From a virus: a stretch of 34,500 bases of DNA. The position numbers and the translations under genes were made by a program. Shown here piece by piece: positions 7,459 to 16,900 of this stretch. The notes beneath the pieces are model-generated. The model saw only the letters and a list, made by a program, of their open reading frames with translations, was not told the DNA's origin and did not search any database. Numbering within the stretch: the stretch's first letter is position 1; every line of letters begins with the position of its first letter. The DNA is taken from positions 1-34,500 of IMG/VR virus record IMGVR_UViG_3300023179_000294; one strand, given 5' to 3'.

Positions 7459-7853
7459 TGCTGCTCCGCGAGGGCCGCGCCGAGGACTTGCCGCTCGTGC
7501 TCGACTCGTGGGTGAAGTCCTACGCGGGAAGCAAGTTCGCCGAGTCGATCCGCGCGGCGGGAATCAGTTACGAGCGCTTCCAGGACTTGGTCGCGAAGAA
7601 CATCCTGGGGCGTTCGTCGACGCAGCTCCGCGTTGCAGTGTGGGACCAGGACGGGGACGACACCGACGCGCCGATCGTCGGGTGGTCTGCGACCGAGGGG
7701 TCGGTCGTCCATTACGTGTGGGTGCGCCCTCAGTGGCGCGGGGATGGGCTGAGCAAGACGCTGCTGGGCGAGCAGACGTACACGGCGGCGACGCACAAGA
7801 CGCGCGCGCTGCCGGCTGGGATTCGCCTCGATTGGATGAGGGTGTGGCCATGA
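7458..7853 (+). CDS. GNAT-like acetyltransferase domain protein
   Basis: This 131-aa protein has a GNAT-like pattern. It opens with LREGRAEDLPLVLDSWVKSY, typical of the first strand and helix. The acetyl-CoA-binding motif A reads VHYVWVRPQWRGDGLSKTLL, matching the (R/Q)xxGxG/A signature. Small GNAT proteins occur in podophage head regions (T7 gp13 is a known distant example), where they may be structural or assembly factors rather than enzymes. Catalytic activity is not established. ATG 7458 overlaps the preceding stop. Confidence 0.75.
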   Translation: MLLREGRAEDLPLVLDSWVKSYAGSKFAESIRAAGISYERFQDLVAKNILGRSSTQLRVAVWDQDGDDTDAPIVGWSATEGSVVHYVWVRPQWRGDGLSKTLLGEQTYTAATHKTRALPAGIRLDWMRVWP

Positions 7854-8068
7854 AGACGATTGTCTCGTTTCAAGTGGTGTTGGACAACGCGGTGGTCGAC
7901 CCCAACGCGGACGTCACGACGTACCGAACGCACTTCGTCGCCGACGAGCGGTTGAAACTCGTCCCGGCGATCGAGCCTGTGACCAAGGTCCCCGGCATCC
8001 TGATGCAGGGGGTCAAGCGCCGCGTGTTCGTGCCTTGGAGCAACGTACGCGCGGCCATCGTGGAGTGA
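7850..8068 (+). CDS. Hypothetical small protein upstream of portal
   Basis: This 72-aa protein begins at ATG 7850, overlapping the GNAT-like gene by four bases. It is predicted mostly beta (IVSFQVVLDNAV, TYRTHFVADE, VFVPWSNVRAAIVE). The last segment resembles small phage proteins that adopt a compact beta fold. No function can be named. It ends three bases before the portal gene and is part of the same operon. Confidence 0.7.
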   Translation: MKTIVSFQVVLDNAVVDPNADVTTYRTHFVADERLKLVPAIEPVTKVPGILMQGVKRRVFVPWSNVRAAIVE

Positions 8069-8071
8069 GCC

Positions 8072-9937
8072 ATGGCCCAGTACGACGACTCGCAGGGTTC
8101 GCGGTGGTGGACGGCCAAGAGCGGTGACTCTCGCCGTCTGCAGTGCGTCCAGACGTACCGGCGTCTCGCGCAAGCGAACGAACCGCGTCGCGAGTCGATG
8201 CTGCGCTGGCAGCGCCTCTATCACAATCAGAACCTGTCAACGCTCGGCGTGCCCACGGTTAGCAAGCGCGCAGGCCGTCAGGACATGGGCGGAACGGCGC
8301 TCAGCTGGAACGCGATCAAGGCGTGCTGCGACACGTTCACCTCGGAGCTCTGCGACGACGAGGTCAAGGTGACCGTGCTCACGTCGGGCGCGGACTACGA
8401 GACGCAGCAGAAGGCGAAGAAGCTCGACGCCTACCTCGACGGGCAGTTCTACGAGCTCAAGCTCCACCACGTCGAGCCGAGCGTCGTGCTCGACGCCTGC
8501 ATCGCGGGATGTGGCGCGGTCAAGCTGTGGATCGACGGCGACGGCGAGAACGCGAAGCTCGCGCTCGAGCGCGTGTTCCCCTGGGAACTGCTCGTCGACG
8601 ACGTCGATGGGATGTACGCCCAGCCGCGCTGCATCTGGCAGCGCAAATTCATCGACCGCGACGTGCTGATCGAGATGTTTCCCGAAGAGGAAAACGCGAT
8701 TCGCCGAGCGACGCGCACGAGCGACGACGCCAAGGAGATCGGCTACCTCACGACGAGCGACCAGCTCTTGGTAATCGAAGCGTGGCACCTGCCGAGCGGT
8801 CCCGCAGCCAAGGACGGTCGGCATTTCATCGGGCTCGAGAGCGTCACGCTCGTCGACGAGGAGTACACGCGCGACCGCTTCCCGTTCGTCTTCTACCAGC
8901 GCTTTGCGCCGGTCATGGGGTTCTGGGGCTGCGGCCTGGCCGAGGAGCTCGAGCCGATTCAGATCGAGATCAACACGCTGGTCCAGAAGATCCAGAAGGC
9001 CCACCACCTTCTCGGCACGAGCAAGTGGTTCGTCCCGTCCCGAGCGAAGGTCGCGACGGGGACGATCACGAACGACATGGGGGACATCATCCGCGGCGAC
9101 GTCCCGCCGCAAGTGCTCACCCCGCAAACGCTGTCGCCGGAAATCTACCAACACCTGTCGACGCTCTGGGGCAAGGCGTTCGAAGTGACGGGCATTTCCC
9201 AGCTTGCCGCGCAGCAGATGGTCCCTGCATCGCTCAAGAGCGGACAGGCTCTCTCGACGTATGCCGATTTGAAGTCCAAGCGGTTCGCGGTGGCGGCCCG
9301 CCGGCGTCATGAGTTTCACCTTGAGGTCGCGGAACACATCCGAGACCTGTCGCGCACGATTGCCGACATCAATCCGCAGTACGCGGCCAAGACGTTCAGC
9401 AAGCGCGACCTCGACACGGTCCGCTATCTCGACGTCGACCTCGACGACGAGGTCTGTTCGATTCGGTTCTTCCCGACCAACGCGCTCGCGACCGAGCCTG
9501 CGCAGCGCATCGAACAGATCCAGGGGATGGCCAACGCCGGATGGATCGACCCCGGAGAAGCCAAGCGCCTGCTCGGGTTTCCCGACTTGGCCGCCTACGA
9601 GTCGCTGTCGAATGCGAGCTACGACCTGGTCCAATCGATGATTTCGTCGATGCTCGACCGCGGCGAGTTCGTCGGACCCGAGCCGATGATGGACCTCGGC
9701 GACGGGTTGAAGCGGGTGCAGCTCGCTTACCTCAAGGCGAAGATGCAGAAGGTCAGCGAGGAGCGGCTGCAGCTGTTTCGCGACTGGATGGTGCAGGCGC
9801 AGGAGCTCCTTTCGCCGCCGCCCCCGCCCGCCCCGCCTGGGCCGCCGCCTGGGGCGGAAGCCCCTGCCGGTACGCCCCCGCCGCCGATGCCTTCCGGCGC
9901 GTCTCAAATGCCGCCGCCCCCGCCCGCCGAGGCCTGA
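8072..9937 (+). CDS. Portal protein
   Basis: This 621-aa protein forms the dodecameric DNA channel at the capsid vertex. Size, position between terminase and scaffold, and the segment order (ALSWNAIKACCDTFTSEL near the N-terminus, a central LVIEAWHLP strand, FYQRFAPVMGFWG, then a long helical region) are typical of podophage portals of the T7/P22 group. The C-terminal ~40 residues are extremely Pro-rich (runs of four to five Pro), probably a flexible tail. The ATG is three bases after the previous stop and GAGTGAGCC precedes it as a weak ribosome site. Confidence 0.85.
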   Translation: MAQYDDSQGSRWWTAKSGDSRRLQCVQTYRRLAQANEPRRESMLRWQRLYHNQNLSTLGVPTVSKRAGRQDMGGTALSWNAIKACCDTFTSELCDDEVKVTVLTSGADYETQQKAKKLDAYLDGQFYELKLHHVEPSVVLDACIAGCGAVKLWIDGDGENAKLALERVFPWELLVDDVDGMYAQPRCIWQRKFIDRDVLIEMFPEEENAIRRATRTSDDAKEIGYLTTSDQLLVIEAWHLPSGPAAKDGRHFIGLESVTLVDEEYTRDRFPFVFYQRFAPVMGFWGCGLAEELEPIQIEINTLVQKIQKAHHLLGTSKWFVPSRAKVATGTITNDMGDIIRGDVPPQVLTPQTLSPEIYQHLSTLWGKAFEVTGISQLAAQQMVPASLKSGQALSTYADLKSKRFAVAARRRHEFHLEVAEHIRDLSRTIADINPQYAAKTFSKRDLDTVRYLDVDLDDEVCSIRFFPTNALATEPAQRIEQIQGMANAGWIDPGEAKRLLGFPDLAAYESLSNASYDLVQSMISSMLDRGEFVGPEPMMDLGDGLKRVQLAYLKAKMQKVSEERLQLFRDWMVQAQELLSPPPPPAPPGPPPGAEAPAGTPPPPMPSGASQMPPPPPAEA

Positions 9938-9958
9938 CCGCACACCACACGAGGGAAC

Positions 9959-10831
9959 ATGGAAGAGACCGCAGTCGCGCCCGTAGCGGCGCCCGAACCC
10001 GTCACGCCTGCCACCGAAGCCGCGCCGGATGCAGCGGCCGGCGAAGCCGCTGCCGTCGAGGAGGCGCCGCCCCCGCCGGACCCGAAGGCCGAGCGCGCCG
10101 CGCGTTTGAACGCGTTCGCGCAGGCCAAGCGCCAGGAGCTCGCGGCCAAGCGCGCGATGGTCGCCGAGCGGACCCGCGTGGAGCAGCTCCGGGCGCAGGC
10201 CGCCGCGCCGCCCGAAGAGCTCGCCTGGGCGCGCGCGCTTCGTGAGAAGGCGAAGGCAGACCCGGTCGGCGTGCTCGAGGAGCTCGGCGCGACGACCGAG
10301 CAGCTCGTCAAGGCGGCTGTGCTCCGCGGCAGCCCCGAAGAGAAGATCGCCCAGCTGGAACGCAAGCTCGCCGAGCGCGAGGCTCGCGAGTCGCAGCTGG
10401 AACAGCAGCGCAGGCAGCTCGAGGCCGAGCGCGGACGGGCGCAAGCGTTCGAGGCGTTCACGGCGACGGCTCGAGGCAACGAGTCACGATGGGAGGCGCT
10501 GTCGGCACTCCCTGACGACTACCTGCAAAGCGAGGGCTGGAAAATTGCCCGCGATGCGGCGAAACGTGGATACACGTACAGCGACGAGGAGATCCTCGAT
10601 TACCTTGAGCAGCGGGAAAAGCCGCGCTATAACAAATTGCGAGAACGGCTATCCGTTTCGGGAACAGGGACCACTGGCCAACGGGATACGGCCAAAGCAG
10701 CGCCCTCCAAGACGCTCTCGCACAAGCAGGCGCAGACGGCGTCCTCGACTGCCGACATTTCGCGATTGCCGCGAGATGAGCAGATCAAGGCGCTTGCGGC
10801 GCTGTACGACAGCGTCCGCAAGTCGCAGTAG
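9959..10831 (+). CDS. Capsid scaffolding protein
   Basis: This 290-aa protein lies between portal and major capsid, the usual scaffold position. Its N-terminal ~45 residues are Ala/Pro/Glu-rich. Residues ~45-165 are strongly helical and charged, with coiled-coil-like repeats (ERKLAEREARESQLEQQRRQLEAE region). The C-terminus is basic (TLSHKQAQT, LAALYDSVRKSQ), as in scaffolds that dock on the coat through a basic tail. A Shine-Dalgarno GAGGGAAC precedes ATG 9959. Enzyme motifs are absent. Confidence 0.8.
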   Translation: MEETAVAPVAAPEPVTPATEAAPDAAAGEAAAVEEAPPPPDPKAERAARLNAFAQAKRQELAAKRAMVAERTRVEQLRAQAAAPPEELAWARALREKAKADPVGVLEELGATTEQLVKAAVLRGSPEEKIAQLERKLAEREARESQLEQQRRQLEAERGRAQAFEAFTATARGNESRWEALSALPDDYLQSEGWKIARDAAKRGYTYSDEEILDYLEQREKPRYNKLRERLSVSGTGTTGQRDTAKAAPSKTLSHKQAQTASSTADISRLPRDEQIKALAALYDSVRKSQ

Positions 10832-10887
10832 CCCAAGACACTAGTCCGCTTTCGACGGGACATCCGGCCAACGGGATTTCGGCCAAG
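10676..10887. repeat. Repeated GGCCAACGGGAT...GGCCAA element flanking the scaffold 3' end
   Basis: GGCCAACGGGATACGGCCAAA at 10676 (inside the scaffold gene) recurs as GGCCAACGGGATTTCGGCCAAG at 10866 (in the leader of the capsid gene). Both copies hold a GGCC-GGCC repeat. They may be relics of a small duplication or paired protein/RNA sites. Confidence 0.5.
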
Positions 10888-10888
10888 C

Positions 10889-10907
10889 GCGCGCTCGATG
10901 AGCGCGC
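10889..10907 (+). promoter_or_regulatory. Stem-loop in the major-capsid leader
   Basis: GCGCGCTC-GAT-GAGCGCGC forms a perfect 8-bp stem with a 3-nt loop, 60 bases upstream of the capsid start. There is no T-run, so it is not a canonical terminator. An RNA-stabilising or processing hairpin that raises capsid mRNA is plausible. The rest of the 137-bp gap shows no gene. Confidence 0.5.
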
Positions 10908-10967
10908 CAGCCGCGCAGGCATTTCGCCGCGCGTGCGTGACCGCAATTCCGCACCGGAGTCCCGCAA

Positions 10968-12218
10968 ATGGCGAATCTCGACACGACTGCGTTGTCCGCA
11001 GTCCTCAAGCAGAAGTACACTCAGAAGGCCGTCCGCAACCTCTGCTACCCGAAGAACCCGTTCTTCGCGATGGTGCAGAAGCGCACCGACTTCAACGGCA
11101 AGAACAAGGTCGTCGCGTTCCAGAACGGCTCGCCGCAGGGCCTCGGCACCAGCATCGCGAACGCGCAGGCTGGCAAGACCGCGTCGGTCTACAACGCCGT
11201 GACGGTGACGCGTAACGCGTACTACGTCACCGCGTCGATCACCGGTGAGGCGATCCGCGCCGCCAAGGGCGACACGGGCGCGCTCATCGAAGGCCTCACG
11301 CGCGAGGTCGACAACGCGTACTACTCGATCGTCCGTCAGATCAGCGCGGCGCTGTTCCGCAACGGCGGCGGCGCCATCGGGCAGATCAGCTCGGGTTCGA
11401 CGGTCGGCTCGACGACCATCACGCTCGCGAACGTCGCCGACGTCGTCAACTTCGAAGTCGGCATGAAGCTGTCGGCTTCGGTGGACGACGGCACCGGCGG
11501 CGGCGGTCTGCGCAGCTCGGGCGCGGTGGTCACGATCACCGGCATCGACCGCGACCTCGGCACGCTCACCGCGTCGGGCAACTGGTCGACCGGCATCGCT
11601 GCCGTGGCGGCTGGCGACTACCTGTTCCGCAACTCGAACGCGGGCTCGGGCACCTCGGACTACAACGCGGTGCTCAAGGGCGTCCCGGCGTGGATTCCCG
11701 CGACGGCTCCCGGCGGCTCGGATTCGTTCTTCGGCCTGAACCGCAGCTCGGACGCGACCCGTCTCGCGGGCATCCGCTACAACGGCAACGGCGGCCCGAT
11801 CGAGGAGACGCTCATCGAGGCGGCGGCTCGCGCGGTCCGCGAGAGCGGCCAGCCGACGCACGTCTGGATGAACCCGCTCGACTGCTCGAACCTCGTCAAG
11901 GCGCTCGGCTCGAAGGTCCTCTACGACCGCAGCAAGTCGCTCGACGACCCCGACTTCGCGTTCTCGAGCATCAAGCTCATCGGCCCGGCCGGTGACCTGG
12001 AAATCGTCCGCGACCTGAACGTCCCGAAGGGCACGGCGTTTATGACGCAGACGGACGTCTGGTTCCTTGAGTCGGCGGGCGACATGCCGTCGATCCTCGA
12101 CGACGACGGCCTGACGATCGTCCGTTCGGCCACCTCGGACGACTACGAGGTCCGTATCGGCTACTACGGCCAGCTCGTCTGCGAGGCTCCCGGCTGGAAC
12201 GTCAACATCACCCTGTGA
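10968..12218 (+). CDS. Major capsid protein
   Basis: This 416-aa protein has features of an HK97-fold coat protein. The N-terminal arm is followed by FFAMVQKRTDFNGKNKVV and ITGEAIRAAKGD, a long spine-helix region (EVDNAYYSIVRQISAALFRN) and a C-terminal domain with WMNPLDCSNLVKALG and VWFLESAGDMPSI strands. A Gly/Ser/Thr-rich insertion at about residues 140-210 probably forms a surface loop or I-domain. The codon choice is the most uniformly C/G-ending in the window, as expected for a highly expressed gene. CGGAG lies about eight bases before ATG 10968. Confidence 0.87.
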   Translation: MANLDTTALSAVLKQKYTQKAVRNLCYPKNPFFAMVQKRTDFNGKNKVVAFQNGSPQGLGTSIANAQAGKTASVYNAVTVTRNAYYVTASITGEAIRAAKGDTGALIEGLTREVDNAYYSIVRQISAALFRNGGGAIGQISSGSTVGSTTITLANVADVVNFEVGMKLSASVDDGTGGGGLRSSGAVVTITGIDRDLGTLTASGNWSTGIAAVAAGDYLFRNSNAGSGTSDYNAVLKGVPAWIPATAPGGSDSFFGLNRSSDATRLAGIRYNGNGGPIEETLIEAAARAVRESGQPTHVWMNPLDCSNLVKALGSKVLYDRSKSLDDPDFAFSSIKLIGPAGDLEIVRDLNVPKGTAFMTQTDVWFLESAGDMPSILDDDGLTIVRSATSDDYEVRIGYYGQLVCEAPGWNVNITL

Positions 12219-12227
12219 GGTCGCACC

Positions 12228-12647
12228 ATGGCTAACAGGAACTTTTACCCGTCGTTTTCGTACGGGTTCGGCCGCGTCTACGCGGAATGCCGATTCACCT
12301 TCAACGGTACGAGCGCGCCTCTGGCGAGTACCGTCGTCGGCTCGGACCTTCTGACGACGACCACGCCGATCTCCCACTCGACGACGACGCAGATCTACGC
12401 GGTCAACTTCAAAGACTCCTTCTACAAGGTCGTCTACGCGAACCTCGACATCCTGCGAACCAGCGGCGCAACCACCGCGGGCGAGTACGTGTCGCTTCAG
12501 TCCGTCGCCAACGAGGGCACGGCCACGCCGATCGTAATCACGTTCTACACGTGGAACGCGTCCGGCACGGCTCTCAACGACATCGCGAACACGCGTGACG
12601 GCGTGTTCTCCTGCGCGCTGATCAACAGCAGCTCGGGGATGAAGTGA
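12228..12647 (+). CDS. Putative head decoration protein
   Basis: This 139-aa protein directly follows the coat gene. It is rich in Ser, Thr, Tyr and Phe, with alternating beta-strand patterns (YAVNFKDSFYKVVYANL, PIVITFYTWNAS) and few charges, as in capsid-decorating or fibre-like proteins. No signal peptide, Cys pair or catalytic motif is present. A GAGG-type ribosome site precedes ATG 12228. Position is the main support for a decoration role. Confidence 0.55.
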   Translation: MANRNFYPSFSYGFGRVYAECRFTFNGTSAPLASTVVGSDLLTTTTPISHSTTTQIYAVNFKDSFYKVVYANLDILRTSGATTAGEYVSLQSVANEGTATPIVITFYTWNASGTALNDIANTRDGVFSCALINSSSGMK

Positions 12648-12862
12648 AGGGCAAGCCCGGCCTGGCCATCCTCCTCGGCTCCCCCAAGGGTGGCGAGGAG
12701 GACGAGTCCAGCGAGAAGGAATACGACCAGCACACCGAGGACCTCGCGCAGGAGCTGATCGACGCGCTCAAGGATGAAGATCCCAAGGGCGTCGCCGCAG
12801 CCATCCACGCGATGGTCATCGCGTGCATGGACGAAGAGTCCGACGAGGACGAGGAGTCCTGA
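12644..12862 (+). CDS. Highly acidic small protein
   Basis: This 72-aa protein starts at GTG 12644, overlapping the previous stop by four bases. After a short basic, hydrophobic N-terminus it becomes strongly acidic (EEDESSEKEYDQH in the middle, ending MDEESDEDEES). Acidic helical mini-proteins in head operons can be assembly chaperones, and others mimic DNA. No family is recognised, so either role is a guess. It is followed after three bases by the adaptor gene. Confidence 0.65.
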   Translation: MKGKPGLAILLGSPKGGEEDESSEKEYDQHTEDLAQELIDALKDEDPKGVAAAIHAMVIACMDEESDEDEES

Positions 12863-12865
12863 CCC

Positions 12866-13540
12866 ATGGCGTCGGCGCAGAGCTTGACCAACATGATCCT
12901 CGCGGTTCGTCGTCGGGCGAACATCGAGAGCCAGGTCGGCTTCATCTCCGACGCCGAAATCACGGAGTATCTCAACTATTGCCTGTCCGACCTGTACGAC
13001 CAACTCGTGCAGGCCGGCGGGCAACCGTGGTACCGCAACAGCTACACCTTCACCGCGGTCAACAACACGAGCGCCTACTCGCTCCCGACGGACTTCTACC
13101 GTCTGGTGAGCGTCGACATCGCGCTCGGTGGCGGCCTGGTCATCAGCGCGCGCCCCTACATGGAAGCCGAGCGCAACCGCTTCCGCTGGTACTATCAGGG
13201 GTGGTTCGCGGGGCGGCCGGTGTTCTATCGACTGCTCGGCAATCAAATCAATTTCATCCCGACGCCGAGCGGGTCGTATTCGATCACGCTCAACTATTAC
13301 CCGACGTTTACGAAGCTCGTGAGCGGATCGGACACGTTCGACGGCGTCAACGGGTGGGAGGAGCTCGCGGTGTGGAAGGCCGCGGCCTACTGCAAAGCCA
13401 AGGGCGATGAAGACCCCGGCTACTGCGAGGCGCAGGCGGCGAAGCTGCAAGAGCGCATCGACGCGCTCGCGGCGCAGCGCGACGCGGAGAACCCCGAGCG
13501 CGTCCACGACGTCACCGTCGACCTATACCCCTGGTATTGA
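12866..13540 (+). CDS. Head-tail adaptor (connector) protein
   Basis: This 224-aa protein resembles podophage adaptors that sit below the portal (P22 gp4/T7 gp11 class). A helical N-terminus (LTNMILAVRRRANIES, DAEITEYLNYCLSDLYDQLV) is followed by a beta-rich middle with SAYSLPTDFYRLVSVD, a pattern recurring in this class, and FIPTPSGSYSITLNYYPTF. The end is helical. The position after the coat gene and before the large tail gene supports the call. Confidence 0.7.
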   Translation: MASAQSLTNMILAVRRRANIESQVGFISDAEITEYLNYCLSDLYDQLVQAGGQPWYRNSYTFTAVNNTSAYSLPTDFYRLVSVDIALGGGLVISARPYMEAERNRFRWYYQGWFAGRPVFYRLLGNQINFIPTPSGSYSITLNYYPTFTKLVSGSDTFDGVNGWEELAVWKAAAYCKAKGDEDPGYCEAQAAKLQERIDALAAQRDAENPERVHDVTVDLYPWY

Positions 13541-13544
13541 GCCG

Positions 13545-13964
13545 ATGCTCAAGAGCCAGTCGACCATTATCATTACGAACACAGGCGCGGGGACGCAGTC
13601 CTCGACGCGTGTGCTCCCGGCGATCGGCGCGACGCGCATGCTCGCGTCGACCGCGAGCGTGTCGGATGCGGCGAGCATTGCGAGACACATCGGCAGCATC
13701 CACCGCGAGCTCGACGCGCTCTCGAGCGCCGTGTCGACGCCGCTGCTCGGCTCGGTCGTCGTACAGGGCCTTTCGTTCACGGGCGGGACGGCGCGGTACG
13801 TCCAGCACCAGCTCGGGCGAGCTCCGCAAGGGTGGCTGGTCACCCGCGCCAAGACCGCGGCCTGGTCTGGCTACGAGCTCACGCTCGAAACGGGGCGCGA
13901 CGCCACGAAGGAAATCCGCCTGCAGACGACGACGACGGGGACGTTCGACATTCTCTTCTTCTGA
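13545..13964 (+). CDS. Small tail-associated structural protein
   Basis: This 139-aa protein starts at ATG 13545, five bases after the adaptor gene. The N-terminal half has a Ser/Ala-rich helix with heptads (IARHIGSIHRELDALSSAV), a trimerisation-like segment. The C-terminal half ends in a beta motif (ARYVQHQLGRAPQGWLVTRA ... TTTTGTFDILFF) of the kind seen in small podophage tail or fibre proteins. A trimeric tail-attached protein is likely; no specific name can be given. Confidence 0.6.
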   Translation: MLKSQSTIIITNTGAGTQSSTRVLPAIGATRMLASTASVSDAASIARHIGSIHRELDALSSAVSTPLLGSVVVQGLSFTGGTARYVQHQLGRAPQGWLVTRAKTAAWSGYELTLETGRDATKEIRLQTTTTGTFDILFF

Positions 13965-13970
13965 GGGTCC

Positions 13971-16900
13971 ATGGCACTCGAAAAGCAACTGATGGACCTC
14001 CCGTTTGCGACGGGCCTGCAGCAGAAGACCGATTCGCGGTCGCTGCAGGTCGGGGCGCAGACGAGCATCGTCAACGGGCAGTGGACCAAGACCGGAGCGC
14101 TCCGCAAGCGCCCCGGCTACACGTCCCTCGGCACGGCCACCAACGATGGCAGCGGTGCGACGGTTGGCGCCGCGCGCTCGCTGTTCGACTCGCAGGGCAC
14201 GCTCGCGCTCGTCGACGGGCAGCGCGTCTGGAACCGCAACGCGGCCGGCTGGGCGCGTGCGGGGCGCGTCAGCGAGGCGATTGCCACGCGCGCCGGCATC
14301 ACGACGGCCGCGCAGTCGTTCGGCTGCTACGACACCGCGACGGACGGCTCCTACGTCGTGTCGTGCTGGGTCGATGGGACGACGGTCTACGCGCAGGTGA
14401 GCGACGCCAACGGCTCGGTCATTGCCAAGCAGGTAGCCGTCAATTCTTCGTTTGCGGCAACCTACTGCAAAGTCCTAATCGTCTCCGGTGTTGCGGTCTT
14501 CGTGTACTGGCAGACGGGCGTGCAGCCATACGGCCGCGCAGTCACGCTGTCGACGATGACCTTCGGCGCCGAGACGGCTCTGGACCCGAGCGCGAACACG
14601 GTCTCGAACGGAGTGCTCGATGCGGCGCCGATCGTCGGTTCCTCGAGCTGGGTGCTGGCGTTCGCGGGTGGCACCTACATCCGGGTGCTCACGTTGTCGG
14701 GTGTGACGTCGACGACCACGACGACGCTGTCGAGCGCCGGCGGGTCGATGGACGCCGGCGCGGCCTCGGTCGTCGGTATCGCGGTGCGCTCGACGAGCGG
14801 CGAGACGTGCTGGATTGCCTACACCGGCAAAGCCAACGTCGGCGTCAACGCGAACACCCGGCTCATCGGGCTAGACCCTGCGTCGCTCGTGACGACCTAC
14901 GCCGACACCCAGCTCGCGACCGAGACGTTCCCCGGTTCGTTCTACCGTGTCACGGTGGAGCGCATCACCTCGAGCACCGGCGTCGTCGCGTGGTCGTACC
15001 TCGGAGGCACCAAGACCAACTGGCAGCGCTACCAAACGAGCGCCGCGACGATCAGCCCGCTTGGCGGACTCGGCGTCCAATATTGGTGGGTGCTCGCGTC
15101 CAAGGCGTTTTACGTCTCGTCGACGGGGCTCGCGTACGCGCTGCTCGCCTGGCGCAACAACAACTACCCTGGCTCGCTCGCGCTCGTGGAGCTCACGCAA
15201 TCGGCAGGGGGCTCCGTTCAGGGGCGCCCCGTGGCGTCTGTTGCCCCGCGAATCAGCCAGTACCCATGGAATGCGGCAGGGCCGCGCGTGCCGTCTGTTA
15301 CGGCTCTTACGAGCTCGCAGTGGATCGTCGCGACGAGCGTGCTGCGGGCCCAAAACAAGGTGGGCCTGGACGTTGCGACGTTCGATTTCGGCGCCGCGCA
15401 ATGGCAGCCGGCGCAGCTCGGCGCGAACACCTACCTCTCGGGCGGGGTGCCTTCGTGCTTCGACGGCTACCAAAACACCGAGGTCGGGTTTCTTTCGCCT
15501 CCCGTCGTGAGCTTCACGGCGAGCGCCGCAGGCGGGTCCATGGCGACGGGGACCTACAACTACCTCGTCGTCTACGAATGGACGCTCCCCAGCGGCGAGC
15601 GCAAGCAATCGCGCCCTATCCCCACCGGAGACGTCGCAGTGACGGGCCCCACGGGCTCGGTGACGCTGACCGTTCAGTCGCTGACTGCACTGCTCGAGCA
15701 GAGCACCGAGTTTCAGCCGGTCGGCTCGTACCTCAAGCCCGAGGTCGGTATCGCGATATACCGGACAGCCCCGAGCGTCGTCGCGGGCGTCTACTTCCGC
15801 ATCGTGAGCGACAACTTGCCGTCGTCGCTGCTCAACAACCCGATCACCGCGTCGCTGACGTACACGGACACCGTCGCAGACGCGAACATCACTTCCAACG
15901 CGACGATCTACACGACCGGCGCGGTCGGCCAGCCGGTGATGAGCCAGCCGCCGAGCTCTTTCTCCGGCCTAGTCGCGCACGGCAACCGCCTCGTCGGAAT
16001 CGGCGATGATGGCGTCTCGCTTTGGTTTTCGACCGCCTACGACGGAGGGACGACCGAGCCGCGGTTTGCTGACGAGTTTGTTTTCCAGGTACCAAACAAG
16101 GGGAAGATCACCGCACTCGCGTCGATGGACGGCCAACTCGTCGCGTTCAAAAGGAACGGGATCTTCGTGCTCCGCGGCAACGGCCCAAACGAAACGAACA
16201 CGCAGAGCGACCTGAGCGACCCGATCGAAGTCCCGACCGACGTCGGGCACTCGCAGGACTGGCGTTCGGTCGTGCTGACGCCGAAGGGCGTTCTGTTCGC
16301 GTACGGCGCCAAGGTGTATCGGCTCGATCGCGGCCTTTCCGTCGAATACGTCTCGCACCCCGTCGAGGACCTTCTCGCGAGCTACCCGGTTTGCACGTCG
16401 GCCGTGCTGATGCCCGGCAACGATGAAGTCCGGTTCACCTGGCGCGTGTCGGCCTCGAGCTCCACGGGCATCGTCGCGGTCTACAACTACCTTCTGGACC
16501 GCTGGACGCAGTGGCAGCTGACCGCCGCCAGCGCTGGAGGCGGGGGCACGGTGGCGTCGTCGCACGCCGCCCACGCGACGCGAAGCCTCGGCGACGTCTA
16601 CTACTGGACGACCGACGGCGGCAGTGTGTACGCCGAGAACCAGAACCTCACCGCCGCGGGCGCCTACCTGGATGGCTCAAGCTGGGTAACCTTCTCGATT
16701 TCGACCGCGTGGGCCAAGGCGACAGGTCTGCAGGGCTGGCAGCGGTTCTATCACGCGATGAGCATCGTGGAGATGCTCTCCCCGGCCGACCTCACGATGG
16801 CAATCGGCACCGACTACAACGCCACGAGCACGCAATCGAACGTATTTACATGGTCGCAGATTGCGACCTGGACGACGCCCCTCACTCAGTTTTCCACGCA

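Noticed and set aside
8237-10444. 735-aa reverse-strand open frame opposite portal and scaffold
   Set aside because: Antisense shadow; composition dominated by Arg, Leu and Gly, and it crosses two well-supported forward genes.
13832-16009. 725-aa forward open frame inside the tail nozzle gene
   Set aside because: Out-of-frame shadow with Arg/Ala/Gly composition; the 1030-aa frame is beta-rich and protein-like.
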